A stretch of DNA of 64,000 nucleotides from Bacteroidia bacterium (GCA_025454875.1 JALONP010000012.1:1-64000), one strand, 5' to 3'. Positions 35,365-44,684 are shown, counted from the stretch's first letter. The notes: generated by a model not told the origin, from the sequence alone. Translations and numbers: made by a program.

Positions 35365-36732
35365 TTAGGGCTGCGCATTTTCAAGGTCGAAATGTTCATC
35401 GCCTTTTTGATAAGGGACATACGTAACAATGAGTTGAAACATCTCGTCAGTTGTTTTCATGCTTCCATTTCGCTCCCTAATTTCTTGAGGAGGTGAAAAA
35501 GGATTGTTTGGATTTTGTGCGGTATTGTCAAATACGCCTTCAACATAAATTACAGTGCCACGAGGGAGTTTGAGCAATTGCTTGAATTTGTAAAAATACT
35601 GCCATCTAAAATCCCAGTTGCGAATGCGGATAAGTGGAATGGTATCTCCGCTCGGTTTTACTGCATAAGCCCAAAACGATTTACCAATTAAATGCATATG
35701 CGGTACAATACTGATAAGCGAAACATCTTGAGGAATAGTTGTTTGGATATGAAATGTTTTGGTGGTATTGGCTGGTATAATAAGTTCGGGTACAACAGGT
35801 GCAATACCTAACGTGCCTATTTGAAATTCACTTACAGGGCGCTTGGGTGGAGTTGGTGCAAAGTAAATATTATAGTAGCTGCTATCTGTTGCATTAATCG
35901 AAGTAGGTCCATAGTGCAAATCATTTAAATAAAATGCGCCTTTTTTCGGAAACACATAACCGCCAATTGCTTCAGGGTAAAAACTAAACAATGCACCAGG
36001 CAAATAATTACTCACACTAGGTGTCATGCTTGGATAGGTTCCATCATCGTGCAAAATTCCCAACTCTTTGTGTATGCTTTGGCTATTGGATTGATCTTGA
36101 TTGACATACGTTTTGCCTTGAAAAACATTTTTCTTTTTCGAAGCATCAAATTGTATCAAATGTGTATTGACATGGTGCACCAATCGTTTGTTTCCCGGAA
36201 CATATTCGATTGCTCTAACAAAAGTATCTCTGTCGATTTCGTACGGAATTTTCATCACCAAAAACAAATCTTCGTTGTTTCCTTTGAGTTGTATTGGAGG
36301 AACTTTGATAACCATATCAGGTTTGCCTAAATGCACCTTTTTGATAATGGATGCTGGTGTTTCTAACTGGCTTGTATCTCCTGGCGGCATTCCTGAGTCG
36401 ACCCATTTGCTAATCCATTCAATTTCGCTATCAGTTAACACCATTTCATCGGCAAAGTGCGAGTAAGTGGGGTCTGCTGGCCAAGGTGGCATCAGCCGTT
36501 CAGTTACCATATACTTTATTAATTTCCCGCGCTTAGCAATATCTGAATATGTGACCAATGTAAATGGTCCTGCTTCGCCTTCAATATGGCATTTGGTGCA
36601 TTGTTGGTGAATAATGGGTGCAATATGTTCTGCAAATGTAATTTGACCCAATTGATTGGAGGGCTTCGAGCTGTTTGAGCAAGCTGCAAACAAACCGATG
36701 GCGGCACATATACTGAAAATCCATTTATACAT
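35365..36732 (-). CDS. Heme-binding, copper type II monooxygenase-like lipoprotein
   Basis: About 455 residues from the ATG at 36732, chosen because it gives a clean lipoprotein signal (MYKWIFSICAAIGLFAACS); the track start lies in the upstream gene. An N-terminal cytochrome c-type motif CTKCH (single CxxCH) is followed by a distal MPPWPAD/GMPPGD region. The remainder is β-rich with HMHLIGKSFWAYA and NWDFRWQYFYKF, similar to the copper type II ascorbate-dependent monooxygenase fold. It is predicted to be periplasmic or surface-attached, possibly an oxidase or electron-transfer protein. It starts 1 nt after the redoxin gene. Confidence 0.75.
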   Translation of the reverse strand: MYKWIFSICAAIGLFAACSNSSKPSNQLGQITFAEHIAPIIHQQCTKCHIEGEAGPFTLVTYSDIAKRGKLIKYMVTERLMPPWPADPTYSHFADEMVLTDSEIEWISKWVDSGMPPGDTSQLETPASIIKKVHLGKPDMVIKVPPIQLKGNNEDLFLVMKIPYEIDRDTFVRAIEYVPGNKRLVHHVNTHLIQFDASKKKNVFQGKTYVNQDQSNSQSIHKELGILHDDGTYPSMTPSVSNYLPGALFSFYPEAIGGYVFPKKGAFYLNDLHYGPTSINATDSSYYNIYFAPTPPKRPVSEFQIGTLGIAPVVPELIIPANTTKTFHIQTTIPQDVSLISIVPHMHLIGKSFWAYAVKPSGDTIPLIRIRNWDFRWQYFYKFKQLLKLPRGTVIYVEGVFDNTAQNPNNPFSPPQEIRERNGSMKTTDEMFQLIVTYVPYQKGDEHFDLENAQP

Positions 36733-36733
36733 A

Positions 36734-37282
36734 CTACTCAATAAAACAGCCAACGGCTTTTGTTCGGGATACAGCAATTGTTTGGTTTTGCAAAAATGCA
36801 TTTAACGCATTTTGCAAATCTTTTTCAGTAATCACCTTTCGTTTTTTACCTAATTCATATGCCCAATTATCGATGCGTCCGCTGTATAAAACAGCACCAT
36901 TTTGATCAACAAAAAATGCTTCTGGTGTAATGGTTGCTTTTAGTTGTTTGGTAAATGCTAAGTTGGGGTCGGTGTAAATGCGAATAGGGATTTGGTATTT
37001 TCGTGCAAATTGTTTGATGGTTGCATTGCTGTAATCAGAACCCGGAACAATTCCAATAAATTGAATTCCCTTTTTGCTATAGGTTTCAAATAAATTACGA
37101 ATGGTTAAGGAGTAACTTTGGCATAACGGACATTCAGGTGAAAGAAAAAAGTATACCGTGGGTTGGTGATTGCGAATTTTGGACTCATCCGTTTGATTAT
37201 TGTCGAGTGAATACAAGGCAATGGTTTGCGCCTGAACTAGCAAGTTTGCAAAAAGTATATATAGCAAAAGTTTGTATTTCAC
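36734..37282 (-). CDS. Periplasmic redoxin (AhpC/TlpA-like thioredoxin fold)
   Basis: About 182 residues. I favour the GTG at 37282 (MKYKLLLYILFANLLVQAQ, a good signal peptide) over the TTG at 37297. Thioredoxin fold with PECPLCQSY as the CxxC active site, GIQFIGIVPGSDY, and TPEAFFVDQNGAVLYSGRID around the cis-Pro. Exported thiol reductase or peroxidase. The heme/copper lipoprotein follows with a 1-nt gap, so the redoxin may serve its cysteines or heme attachment (inference). Confidence 0.82.
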   Translation of the reverse strand: MKYKLLLYILFANLLVQAQTIALYSLDNNQTDESKIRNHQPTVYFFLSPECPLCQSYSLTIRNLFETYSKKGIQFIGIVPGSDYSNATIKQFARKYQIPIRIYTDPNLAFTKQLKATITPEAFFVDQNGAVLYSGRIDNWAYELGKKRKVITEKDLQNALNAFLQNQTIAVSRTKAVGCFIE

Positions 37283-37363
37283 TTTACAAATATGCAAAAC
37301 CTTTTTTAGATTGAAACATATCTGAATGGTAAAACCATACGTTATATTAGCTGTTTATAACAT

Positions 37364-38029
37364 ATGAAATTAAATTCTATTTTCGGATTTTTAATGCTGT
37401 TTGCTTTTTGCTTTGCATCGTGCGCCAATCAGCCTGAACCTAAACCTACAACACAACAACCAATGATTTCAACCAGTTTAAATTCTGCAACACTTGATAC
37501 TGCCACCTTTGGCGCTGGATGCTTCTGGTGCGTAGAAGCCGTTTTTCAACAACTAGAAGGCGTGGTAAGTGTTGCTTCAGGCTACAGTGGAGGTAAAGTT
37601 GCAAACCCAACGTACAAAGAAGTATGCACAGGCAATACGGGGCATGCAGAAGTATGCCAAATTGTGTATGACCCTAAAGTTGTTTCGTACAAAGATTTGT
37701 TGCAAGCGTTTTGGCTTAGCCACGATCCAACCACGTTAAATAGGCAAGGCAACGATGTTGGTACGCAATACCGGTCGGTTATTTTTTACCACAACCAAGC
37801 ACAACAATTGCTTGCTGAGCAAATCAAAAAGGAGTTGGATGCTGCCCATGCGTATCCAAATCCAATTGTTACGGAGATCGCTCCGATGGGCACTTTTTAC
37901 AAGGCTGAAGACTACCACCAAAATTATTATAATGAAAATGGCGAGCAACCTTATTGCCAATTTGTAGTCAAACCGAAGGTTGAAAAGTTTCAAAAAGTTT
38001 TTAAAGACAAGTTGAAACAAAAACCTTAA
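37364..38029 (+). CDS. msrA: Peptide-methionine (S)-S-oxide reductase, lipoprotein form
   Basis: 221 residues. The signal peptide with FASC lipobox puts this repair enzyme outside the inner membrane. The catalytic motif GAGCFWCVEAVFQQLEGV is followed by GYSGGKVANPTYKEVCTGNTGHAEVC and YHQNYY, all standard MsrA. It reduces Met-S-sulfoxide using thioredoxin-type electrons. It is divergent from the redoxin gene, whose product could supply reductant (inference). Confidence 0.95.
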   Translation: MKLNSIFGFLMLFAFCFASCANQPEPKPTTQQPMISTSLNSATLDTATFGAGCFWCVEAVFQQLEGVVSVASGYSGGKVANPTYKEVCTGNTGHAEVCQIVYDPKVVSYKDLLQAFWLSHDPTTLNRQGNDVGTQYRSVIFYHNQAQQLLAEQIKKELDAAHAYPNPIVTEIAPMGTFYKAEDYHQNYYNENGEQPYCQFVVKPKVEKFQKVFKDKLKQKP

Positions 38030-38060
38030 ACCATTTTTATTCATTACTTCTAATTATTCT

Positions 38061-38477
38061 ATGTTTAAGTACATTTTAATCAGCTGTTTATTTTTATCAG
38101 TAACTATTTCATGGGCACAACAAGCCGACTCGTTGAGTGCGGTACGCTTTTTTGGAACAATCTACGCAGTTAAACAAGGTGAGGCACTTACCTTGCATGA
38201 ATTAAAACAGATCGTTAGATCGGACCCAGAGGCCTTTGCTGCGTTTAAAAAAGCTAGGCGTTTACAGTGGGCAAATATTGGGGTGACCACTTTGGGTTTC
38301 GTTTCATTGATTATTGGCTTTACTGCCGATTATAGCAATTCTGCTCAGTATTGGGGTGGTATTGTGGGAGGTGGAGTATTGTTTGGAACATCCTATTTGA
38401 TACAAGAAGGACCTTACAGCAGGTATATTTACCAAACCATTACCTTGCACAATCGAAAGTTTCAACAGAAACCATAA
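38061..38477 (+). CDS. Small exported/membrane protein, unknown
   Basis: 138 residues. Signal peptide (MFKYILISCLFLSVTISWAQ) followed by a short soluble stretch (LTLHELKQIVRSDPEAFAAFKKARR) and two hydrophobic segments (VTTLGFVSLIIGFTAD and YWGGIVGGGVLFGTSYL). It is a plain Bacteroidota hypothetical that I cannot name. It lies 31 nt after msrA and ends at a strong terminator, so it is likely co-transcribed with msrA. Confidence 0.7.
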   Translation: MFKYILISCLFLSVTISWAQQADSLSAVRFFGTIYAVKQGEALTLHELKQIVRSDPEAFAAFKKARRLQWANIGVTTLGFVSLIIGFTADYSNSAQYWGGIVGGGVLFGTSYLIQEGPYSRYIYQTITLHNRKFQQKP

Positions 38478-38506
38478 AAAAAACCGACAATTATTGTCGG
38501 TTTTTT
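38478..38506 (+). terminator. Intrinsic terminator after msrA operon
   Basis: AAAAAACCGACAA/TTGTCGGTTTTTT forms a 13-bp stem with a tta loop and a T-run. It starts just after the stop of the small membrane protein gene and abuts the 3' end of tRNA-Val on the other strand, so it probably terminates both. Confidence 0.85.
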
Positions 38507-38507
38507 G

Positions 38508-38582
38508 TGGAGGCTACTGGATTCGAACCAGTGACCCTCTGCTTGTAAGGCAGATGCTCTGAACCAGCTGAGCTAAGCCTCC
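38508..38582 (-). tRNA. tRNA-Val (anticodon UAC)
   Basis: Minus strand, 75 nt. Acceptor GGAGGCT/AGCCTCC with discriminator A, D-arm GCTCAGCTGGTTCAGAGC, anticodon stem CTGC/GCAG around CTTACAA (anticodon TAC), and T-arm CTGGTTCGAATCCAG. CCA is not encoded. Confidence 0.95.
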
Positions 38583-38712
38583 TTTTTTGTTTTGGGGAGT
38601 GCAAAGATATTCCCGGATATGAAAAAGTCAAATCATTCGTTAAAAAAAGTTGAAACTATTTTGTAACCTCTTGAATTTCATAAATTGCTGACCTCATATT
38701 TACTCATTATTC

Positions 38713-41193
38713 ATGGTGCATAAGCGAATATTGAAGGGTGTGTTCATTGTCTTAATGGTTTTGTTAACCATATTGACGGCAGCTGTTGCGTTGGTCTGGT
38801 TTAACCAAAATCAGATTAAGCAGTATGCAGTAAGCCAAGTCAATACCTATTTGAAGGCTCCTGTAAACGTACAAGAAATTGATATTGCTTTTGTGCAACA
38901 ATTTCCAAGGGTAAGCTTGCGGTTTAACCAAGTGCAAATTGCGGATGCACTCAGACCCAAAAGATCGTTGTTTGAGGCCCAATGTGTTTACATCGCATTT
39001 GATTTTTGGGATATTATTACCCGCAAGTACACCATCAAACAAATAGATATTGATAGTGGATATTGCTGGCTTCATACCAATAAGGCGGGTAAAGTTAATT
39101 ACGAAATTTGGAATACAAGCAGTGCAGATACAACTCCTGTTTGGTTGCAACTTAAACAAATTCGATTGCAGAATGTGCGGTTGGTATATGACGATGAACA
39201 AGCAAAACAATGGATTGATTTGCAGGCAAAAGATGTAAAAGTTGGCTTGGCTATTAAGAAAGAAATGCTAGCGCTAAACGTGAGTGGCAATTTATACTTG
39301 CACCAGTTAAAACAGAACAGGTATACCTTGATGGCCAAGCGTGAGGTGAAACTTGAGTCAAGTACAACGTACAATCAACAAACCAAACAGTTTGTGATAC
39401 AAGAGGGTTCTTTTTCAATTGGTGTATTGCCATTGTTGCTAAAGGGCGATTTTACTTTTTTGGCTAAAGGTACGCTTGTGAATACTAGATTTAGCGCACC
39501 TCAGGCAACAATTGGGGGATTACTTGAACTGTTACCCGGCTCATTGTCCCAACAAGTTGCAGCTTATCCAAGCGATGGTAAGATATACGTAAACGGTGTG
39601 ATCAATGGATTGTGGACAGCTACGCGTCAACCCAAAATTACAATTGATTTTGGAATAGCAGATGGCAAAGTTGAAACACCGTATGCAGTCTTTTCTAATA
39701 TTGCAACCAAAGGCAGATTTACGAATGGGGCTCAACAATCAATGCAATCAGCTGCTTTGGTTTTACAAAATGTTGCACTTACCGTTGGTAACGGTAAGGC
39801 TTCGGGCTCATTGGCAATCACTAATTTTAATAACCCATTTCTTAGTATTGAAGCAGATGCACAAGTTGAAGCAGCAACAATGTTGAGTGTATTGCAACAA
39901 AAAGCAGTGAAGGTTGCATCTGGTGATGTTGGTTTTCAAATTAGGTTAAAGGGTTTGTTAAGTGATTTAACCAATAAGCAAGGTTTTAGTCGTTGTGAAA
40001 CAGCTGGTCATATTGCAACAAAATTACATAAGGTAACACTCGAGTCGGGTATAGTATTAGAGCAGTTTGATGCTTCGATGCAAGTAAACGGACATGATCT
40101 GGTTATTGAAGAAATGAAGTTGCAGTTGAATGAAAGTAACTTAGCAGTAAATGGGACACTTCGAAATGCTATTCCGTATCTTCTGTCATCCAATCAATTG
40201 TTGAAAGCAGATTTGGTTTGCAAATCATCTTCTATTGTTTTAAACCAACTCGTAAATACGAGCACTAACCAATCGGCAAATGCCCAGCCTGTTCAGCTAT
40301 CACGAAATATTGAGTTGGGATTACTGTTTGATGTGAACAAACTGCAATGGAATGCATTTAATGCCCAAGATATTTCTGGCAAATTGGTTTGGCGAGGCAA
40401 TAAAATAGATGTGCCAGCTTTAACATTTAAATCAATGGATGGAACATCCAAGTTAATTGGTTCAATTGAGGGGTTATCAAGTGGCGATTACGTGGTTACA
40501 TTGCATGCGGAATGCAAACAAGTGGCGTTGGAAAAATTATTTTTTCAGTGTAACAATTTTGGGCAAGGAGCACTTACGGATAAGCACTTAAGAGGAAGTT
40601 TGACTGCAACGGTTGATATGCTTGGTATTTGGAACCAACAACTTGTTTGCGATTTACCAAAACTGAAAGCTACTGCATCACTCGAAATTAAAAATGGCCA
40701 GCTTTTAAATTATGAACCCCTACACGAACTTTCGAAATTTGTTAAAATGGATGATTTAAAATTGTTGCGGTTTGAAGATTTGAAGAATACCATTTTTATC
40801 GAGAACGAGACCATTCAAATTCCACAAATGGATGTTCGCAACAATGCACTCAATTTAGCGGTTTCAGGTAGCCATACTTTTACCAATATGCTCGATTACC
40901 ATCTTAAACTGAAGTTAAATGATGTATTGGCAAAAAAGTTCAAGCAACGCCAATCAGCATTTGATGAAGAAGTGCTTGATGAAGGAACCTATTTATACAT
41001 TAGCATGAAAGGCCCAATTGATCAATTGGTTTTTGCTTACGATAAAAAGATGGCTCGAAAGCAAATGCAAGAGCAAATGAAACAGGAGCGTTCAGAAGTA
41101 AAAAAGATTTGGAGAGCAGAACTTGGTTTAGATAAAGATTCAATTCCACAAAAAGAATCCAACTCCGATGAATTGGAATTTGAACCAGAGTAA
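38713..41193 (+). CDS. AsmA-family envelope protein
   Basis: 826 residues. One N-terminal membrane anchor (GVFIVLMVLLTILTAAVALVWF) is followed by a long β-rich repeat region. The AsmA start (VSQVNTYLKAPVNVQEIDIAFVQQFPRVSLRFNQVQI) and the conserved C-terminal segment (ATASLEIKNGQLLNYEPLHELSKFVKMDDLKLLRFEDLKNTI) are clear. AsmA/TamB-like proteins span the periplasm and are thought to move phospholipids between membranes. A charged C-terminal tail (QMQEQMKQERSEVKKIW) is typical of Bacteroidota members. Convergent with nadE. Confidence 0.88.
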   Translation: MVHKRILKGVFIVLMVLLTILTAAVALVWFNQNQIKQYAVSQVNTYLKAPVNVQEIDIAFVQQFPRVSLRFNQVQIADALRPKRSLFEAQCVYIAFDFWDIITRKYTIKQIDIDSGYCWLHTNKAGKVNYEIWNTSSADTTPVWLQLKQIRLQNVRLVYDDEQAKQWIDLQAKDVKVGLAIKKEMLALNVSGNLYLHQLKQNRYTLMAKREVKLESSTTYNQQTKQFVIQEGSFSIGVLPLLLKGDFTFLAKGTLVNTRFSAPQATIGGLLELLPGSLSQQVAAYPSDGKIYVNGVINGLWTATRQPKITIDFGIADGKVETPYAVFSNIATKGRFTNGAQQSMQSAALVLQNVALTVGNGKASGSLAITNFNNPFLSIEADAQVEAATMLSVLQQKAVKVASGDVGFQIRLKGLLSDLTNKQGFSRCETAGHIATKLHKVTLESGIVLEQFDASMQVNGHDLVIEEMKLQLNESNLAVNGTLRNAIPYLLSSNQLLKADLVCKSSSIVLNQLVNTSTNQSANAQPVQLSRNIELGLLFDVNKLQWNAFNAQDISGKLVWRGNKIDVPALTFKSMDGTSKLIGSIEGLSSGDYVVTLHAECKQVALEKLFFQCNNFGQGALTDKHLRGSLTATVDMLGIWNQQLVCDLPKLKATASLEIKNGQLLNYEPLHELSKFVKMDDLKLLRFEDLKNTIFIENETIQIPQMDVRNNALNLAVSGSHTFTNMLDYHLKLKLNDVLAKKFKQRQSAFDEEVLDEGTYLYISMKGPIDQLVFAYDKKMARKQMQEQMKQERSEVKKIWRAELGLDKDSIPQKESNSDELEFEPE

Positions 41194-41214
41194 CAAACTT
41201 AACTCATCACCCAA

Positions 41215-42876
41215 CTACGACTCGCTTAAATATTTTGCTACGATGGGCATTCTGCGTCCGGGTCCGAATGCTTTTTGCGAAATGCGCAAAACAGGCGGAG
41301 CCTGCAAACGTTTCCACTCGTTTGTATTAACCAGCCGTAATACTTTTTGCACCAATTGGCTATTAAATCCATTTTTGACAATCTCATCAGGACCTAACCG
41401 CTGCTCAATATACATTTCCAAAATGGCATCAAGTATTTCGTAATCAGGTAATGAGTCTGAATCTTTTTGGTCGGGCCTTAACTCTGCTGAAGGCGGCTTA
41501 GTTAAAATTGATTCAGGAATTATAATTCTGTTGCGGTTGCAGTAAGCACACAAGTCAAATACCTCTGATTTATACAGGTCGCCAATGACCGAAAGTCCAC
41601 CACACATGTCGCCATATAAAGTTCCATAACCAACGGCCAGTTCACTTTTATTGCTGGTGTTTAATAAAATATAGCCAAATTTATTACTCAATGCCATAAG
41701 CAAAACACCGCGACTTCTTGATTGCATGTTTTCTTCAGCAATATTAAAGGGCAAATTGTTAAAGTAAGGAGCTAGTGTTTTTTCGAGTGCTGCAAATGTA
41801 TCTTCTATTGAAATGATATCATAAGGTACACCTAAGTTAATAGCTAATGCAATGGCATCATTTACCGAGTGGTCAGATGAAAATCGAGAAGGCAACAAAA
41901 CGGCTCTTACATTTTCTTTGCCAAGTGCTTCTACTGCTAGCACCAGCACCAATGCTGAATCGATACCACCAGACAAACCCAAAATGGCTTTTGTAAATCC
42001 TTGCTTTAAAAAATATTCTTTGATTCCCAATACCAATGCATTCCAAATGCGTTCTTGTGTTTGTGGTATTTGTGTATTGGTTTCATGTAATGGAACAACC
42101 GTTTTTGTTGCAGGGTTAAATTGGTAGTTTTTGCGGCTTTCTTCAAAATACCCTAGCGTATCTACAATGTCCCCCGTTGCACTTAATACCATCGAACCAC
42201 CATCAAAAATAAGCTGGGTTTGTGCACCAATATGGTTTGTATAAAATAACGGAATGTGATATTTAAGCACATTGTCAACCATTACTTGCCTGCGTAGTTC
42301 AATTTGCTGTTTGTTAAATGGAGAAGCGGCAATATTCACCATCATATCGGGTTTATATTGCATCAACTCATCCATCGGATTTATGATATACATTGGATTA
42401 TCATTAATGTTCCATAAATCTTCGCAAACAGTAAGGGCAATTGTGACATTTTTAACACTTACGGTTTTAAATATTCGATTGGGTTCAAAGTATCGATACT
42501 CGTCAAAAATATCGTAGTTAGGTAACAGTGTTTTGTGAATGATTTCTGCAATTTGTCCATTGGCAAGAACATACGCGGAGTTATACAAGTCCTTTCCTTC
42601 TTTCACAGGATTTACCGTAGGCGCGCCAACAATGGCAGTAATATTGGTGCATGCAGCTGCAATTGCTTGTATGCTTTGATTGCACTGTTTAATAAAATTG
42701 CCAAATTCTAAAAAATCACGTGGAGGATAACCGCATACACAAAGCTCTGAAAACACAATCAGGTCTACTCCTTCTTGTTTAGCAGCTTCAATATTGGCGA
42801 TGATTTTTTGCGTATTGTATTCAAAATTACCTGTGTGGTAATCAAGCTGTGCAATTGAAATAACTAGTGATGACAA
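41215..42876 (-). CDS. nadE: Glutamine-dependent NAD+ synthetase
   Basis: 553 residues, two domains. The N-terminal nitrilase-type glutaminase has catalytic Glu in FSELCVCGYPPRD, the Lys region in LLPNYDIFDEYRYF and Cys in TVCEDLW. The C-terminal amidating domain has the P-loop LGLSGGIDSALVLVL and NTSNKSELAVGYGTLYGDMCGG. It makes NAD+ from deamido-NAD+, ATP and glutamine. The start is TTG (42876); no ATG precedes the conserved N-terminus. It lies 16 nt downstream of the PorT-like gene, so probably co-transcribed. Confidence 0.96.
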   Translation of the reverse strand: MSSLVISIAQLDYHTGNFEYNTQKIIANIEAAKQEGVDLIVFSELCVCGYPPRDFLEFGNFIKQCNQSIQAIAAACTNITAIVGAPTVNPVKEGKDLYNSAYVLANGQIAEIIHKTLLPNYDIFDEYRYFEPNRIFKTVSVKNVTIALTVCEDLWNINDNPMYIINPMDELMQYKPDMMVNIAASPFNKQQIELRRQVMVDNVLKYHIPLFYTNHIGAQTQLIFDGGSMVLSATGDIVDTLGYFEESRKNYQFNPATKTVVPLHETNTQIPQTQERIWNALVLGIKEYFLKQGFTKAILGLSGGIDSALVLVLAVEALGKENVRAVLLPSRFSSDHSVNDAIALAINLGVPYDIISIEDTFAALEKTLAPYFNNLPFNIAEENMQSRSRGVLLMALSNKFGYILLNTSNKSELAVGYGTLYGDMCGGLSVIGDLYKSEVFDLCAYCNRNRIIIPESILTKPPSAELRPDQKDSDSLPDYEILDAILEMYIEQRLGPDEIVKNGFNSQLVQKVLRLVNTNEWKRLQAPPVLRISQKAFGPGRRMPIVAKYLSES

Positions 42877-42892
42877 ATTGTGATGAATAAAA

Positions 42893-43609
42893 TTAAAACA
42901 ATAAACCCATGTTTAATGCGAGTCCGTTTACTTTGGTACGCCAACTGCTTTCGTCATACAAATTGGTGTAGCGGCTATCATATCTTACACCAGCAATAAG
43001 CAAACTGTTGCCAAAAGCATTGTATTGAATTCCTGCACCAAAGATAAGTGATAGCATGAGGTTGGCAACATCATCTTGGTAGTTGTTTGGGGCAAGCACA
43101 TACTCATCGCTTTTATCCGGATCGTTCACATTGATATTGGATACTGAAAATTGTGTGTGTTCGAGGTTAGCTTTAGCCTTAGTTAAAAAAGAAGCAGAAG
43201 TTCCAAACTCACCATAAATACGGGTGCTGCCTATACTTTTAGTACGCATTTTTAACAAAATCGGAATATGGATATAAGTCAATTGGTAATCATATTTTAA
43301 ATCGGAAACAGCAGCGTATGTTTGATTTGTAGATTTAAACGTGAGCGATGTATATTGATTTGCTGGCAATGTTAAGTTGGCTCCCAATGTTTGTACAAGT
43401 ACCTCAGTACCTATGGCATAATTATCTGTAAAATAATAGTCCATCATAAGGCCATAACTCACATTAAGTCTAGTGCCGAATGTGCTGGTGGTTTTATTAT
43501 CAACCACACTCCAGTTAAGTTGAGGCGCTACTTTGAGTCCCATTTTAATTTGGGCAAAACCAGTAACTGAAAGTAGAAACGCGAACAATGTCCAAAATAG
43601 CTTCTTCAT
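42893..43609 (-). CDS. PorT-like outer-membrane β-barrel protein
   Basis: About 238 residues from the ATG at 43609 (MKKLFWTLFAFLLSVTGFAQ, a clear signal peptide). The track start at 43759 runs into gldB on the other strand. β-barrel pattern with alternating residues and glycine turns: IKMGLKVAPQLNWSVVDN, LNVSYGLMMDYYFTDNYAIGTEVLVQTLG, and the C-terminal KVNGLALNMGLLF. It belongs to the PorT/OMP_b-brl_2 group; the link to T9SS is by family name only. Divergent from gldB with 15 bp between the start codons. Confidence 0.85.
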   Translation of the reverse strand: MKKLFWTLFAFLLSVTGFAQIKMGLKVAPQLNWSVVDNKTTSTFGTRLNVSYGLMMDYYFTDNYAIGTEVLVQTLGANLTLPANQYTSLTFKSTNQTYAAVSDLKYDYQLTYIHIPILLKMRTKSIGSTRIYGEFGTSASFLTKAKANLEHTQFSVSNINVNDPDKSDEYVLAPNNYQDDVANLMLSLIFGAGIQYNAFGNSLLIAGVRYDSRYTNLYDESSWRTKVNGLALNMGLLF

Positions 43610-43612
43610 GCT

Positions 43613-43620
43613 TACTTTTG
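43613..43620 (+). promoter_or_regulatory. Putative -7 box for gldB
   Basis: TACTTTTG (TAnnTTTG) lies in the 15-bp gap between the divergent starts and ends 4 nt before the gldB ATG, suggesting an almost leaderless transcript. No -33 TTG is found. Confidence 0.35.
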
Positions 43621-43624
43621 TTTT

Positions 43625-44683
43625 ATGAGATTCAAAAATAAACATGTAGCGGTATTTAAATATGTATTCTTTTCTACATTGGTTATCATCCTGTCCTGCA
43701 ATGGATGCGATAAAGGTTCTCAGCGCGAAATTAAAGTAGCGCAGGAAGTGCCGGTTCACATCTTTCGTTTCGACCGTGAGTTGTTTTCATTGGTTAACAA
43801 ACCCGATTCAATTGAGCTAGGATTGGCCCAATTGAAGCGTAAATACGGTCAGTTTTACCATTCATATGCCGAAGATGTGCTGAATATGCCCTTGCAGCAG
43901 AACGATTCACTTTTTGTAAAACCGATGAAAATGTTGCTTGGTTACAAACCCATGTTGCAACTCCAACAAGCTGTTGATTCTGCTTTTCCTGATTTAACGG
44001 ATGTTGAAACAGTATTGAGCAAAGCTATTTCTATTTACAAACAATCATTTCCTGAAGCGAAGTTACCCACATTTGTAGCGTTTACATCAGAGTTCGGATA
44101 TGCAAATATTGTATTTGACAGTGCCATTTGCATTGGGTTGGATATGTATATGAACAATCGTTTTATTGATTATTACCGTGCATATGAGTTTCCAGAGTTT
44201 ATGATTCGAAAGTTAAACAAGTCGTACATGGCGGTAAATGCCATTAAAGCATTGGGTATTTCAAAGTATGAGCACCAAACCAATAAAGACAAACGCTTTT
44301 TAGCAACCATGGTATTGGAAGGTAAAATTAGGTATTTTATCAAAGCGCTGATACCCGATATTCACGACTCATTGTTGATGGGTTATACAACCGCTCAATG
44401 GGAGTGGAGTAAACAAAATGAAGCCCAAATATGGACCCATTTAATTGAACAACAATTGCTTTATCAAAGTGAGCCATCACAGTTTATGCGTTACTTCAAT
44501 GATGGACCTTTTACTTCTGCACAAGGAGTGCCTCCCGAGTCGGCACCAATGATTGGTACTTGGATGGGGTTGCAAATGGTTAGAGCTTACATGCAAGAAA
44601 ATCCAGATGTTTCGCTCAAACAATTAATGGACGACATGAACCCGGATATGATTTTAAAACGCAGCAAATACCGTCCTCAGTAA
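43625..44683 (+). CDS. gldB: Gliding motility lipoprotein GldB
   Basis: 352 residues. Signal peptide with lipoprotein Cys (VIILSCNGC), then the GldB domain: VPVHIFRFDRELFSL near the N-terminus, FVAFTSEFGYANIVFDSAICIGLDMYM in the middle, GTWMGLQMVRAYMQENPDVSLKQLM at the end. GldB is required for gliding in Flavobacterium johnsoniae and is also kept in non-gliding T9SS bacteria. nadE-gldB clustering is common in the phylum; the usual neighbour gldC is not seen here, the next gene being a YheT-like hydrolase. Confidence 0.9.
   Translation: MRFKNKHVAVFKYVFFSTLVIILSCNGCDKGSQREIKVAQEVPVHIFRFDRELFSLVNKPDSIELGLAQLKRKYGQFYHSYAEDVLNMPLQQNDSLFVKPMKMLLGYKPMLQLQQAVDSAFPDLTDVETVLSKAISIYKQSFPEAKLPTFVAFTSEFGYANIVFDSAICIGLDMYMNNRFIDYYRAYEFPEFMIRKLNKSYMAVNAIKALGISKYEHQTNKDKRFLATMVLEGKIRYFIKALIPDIHDSLLMGYTTAQWEWSKQNEAQIWTHLIEQQLLYQSEPSQFMRYFNDGPFTSAQGVPPESAPMIGTWMGLQMVRAYMQENPDVSLKQLMDDMNPDMILKRSKYRPQ
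43633..43640 (-). promoter_or_regulatory. Putative -7 box for the PorT-like gene and nadE
   Basis: On the minus strand TATTTTTG (TAnnTTTG), 23 nt before the ATG at 43609. It lies inside the first codons of gldB, so the two divergent promoters overlap. No -33 element recognised. Confidence 0.35.
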
Positions 44684-44684
44684 T

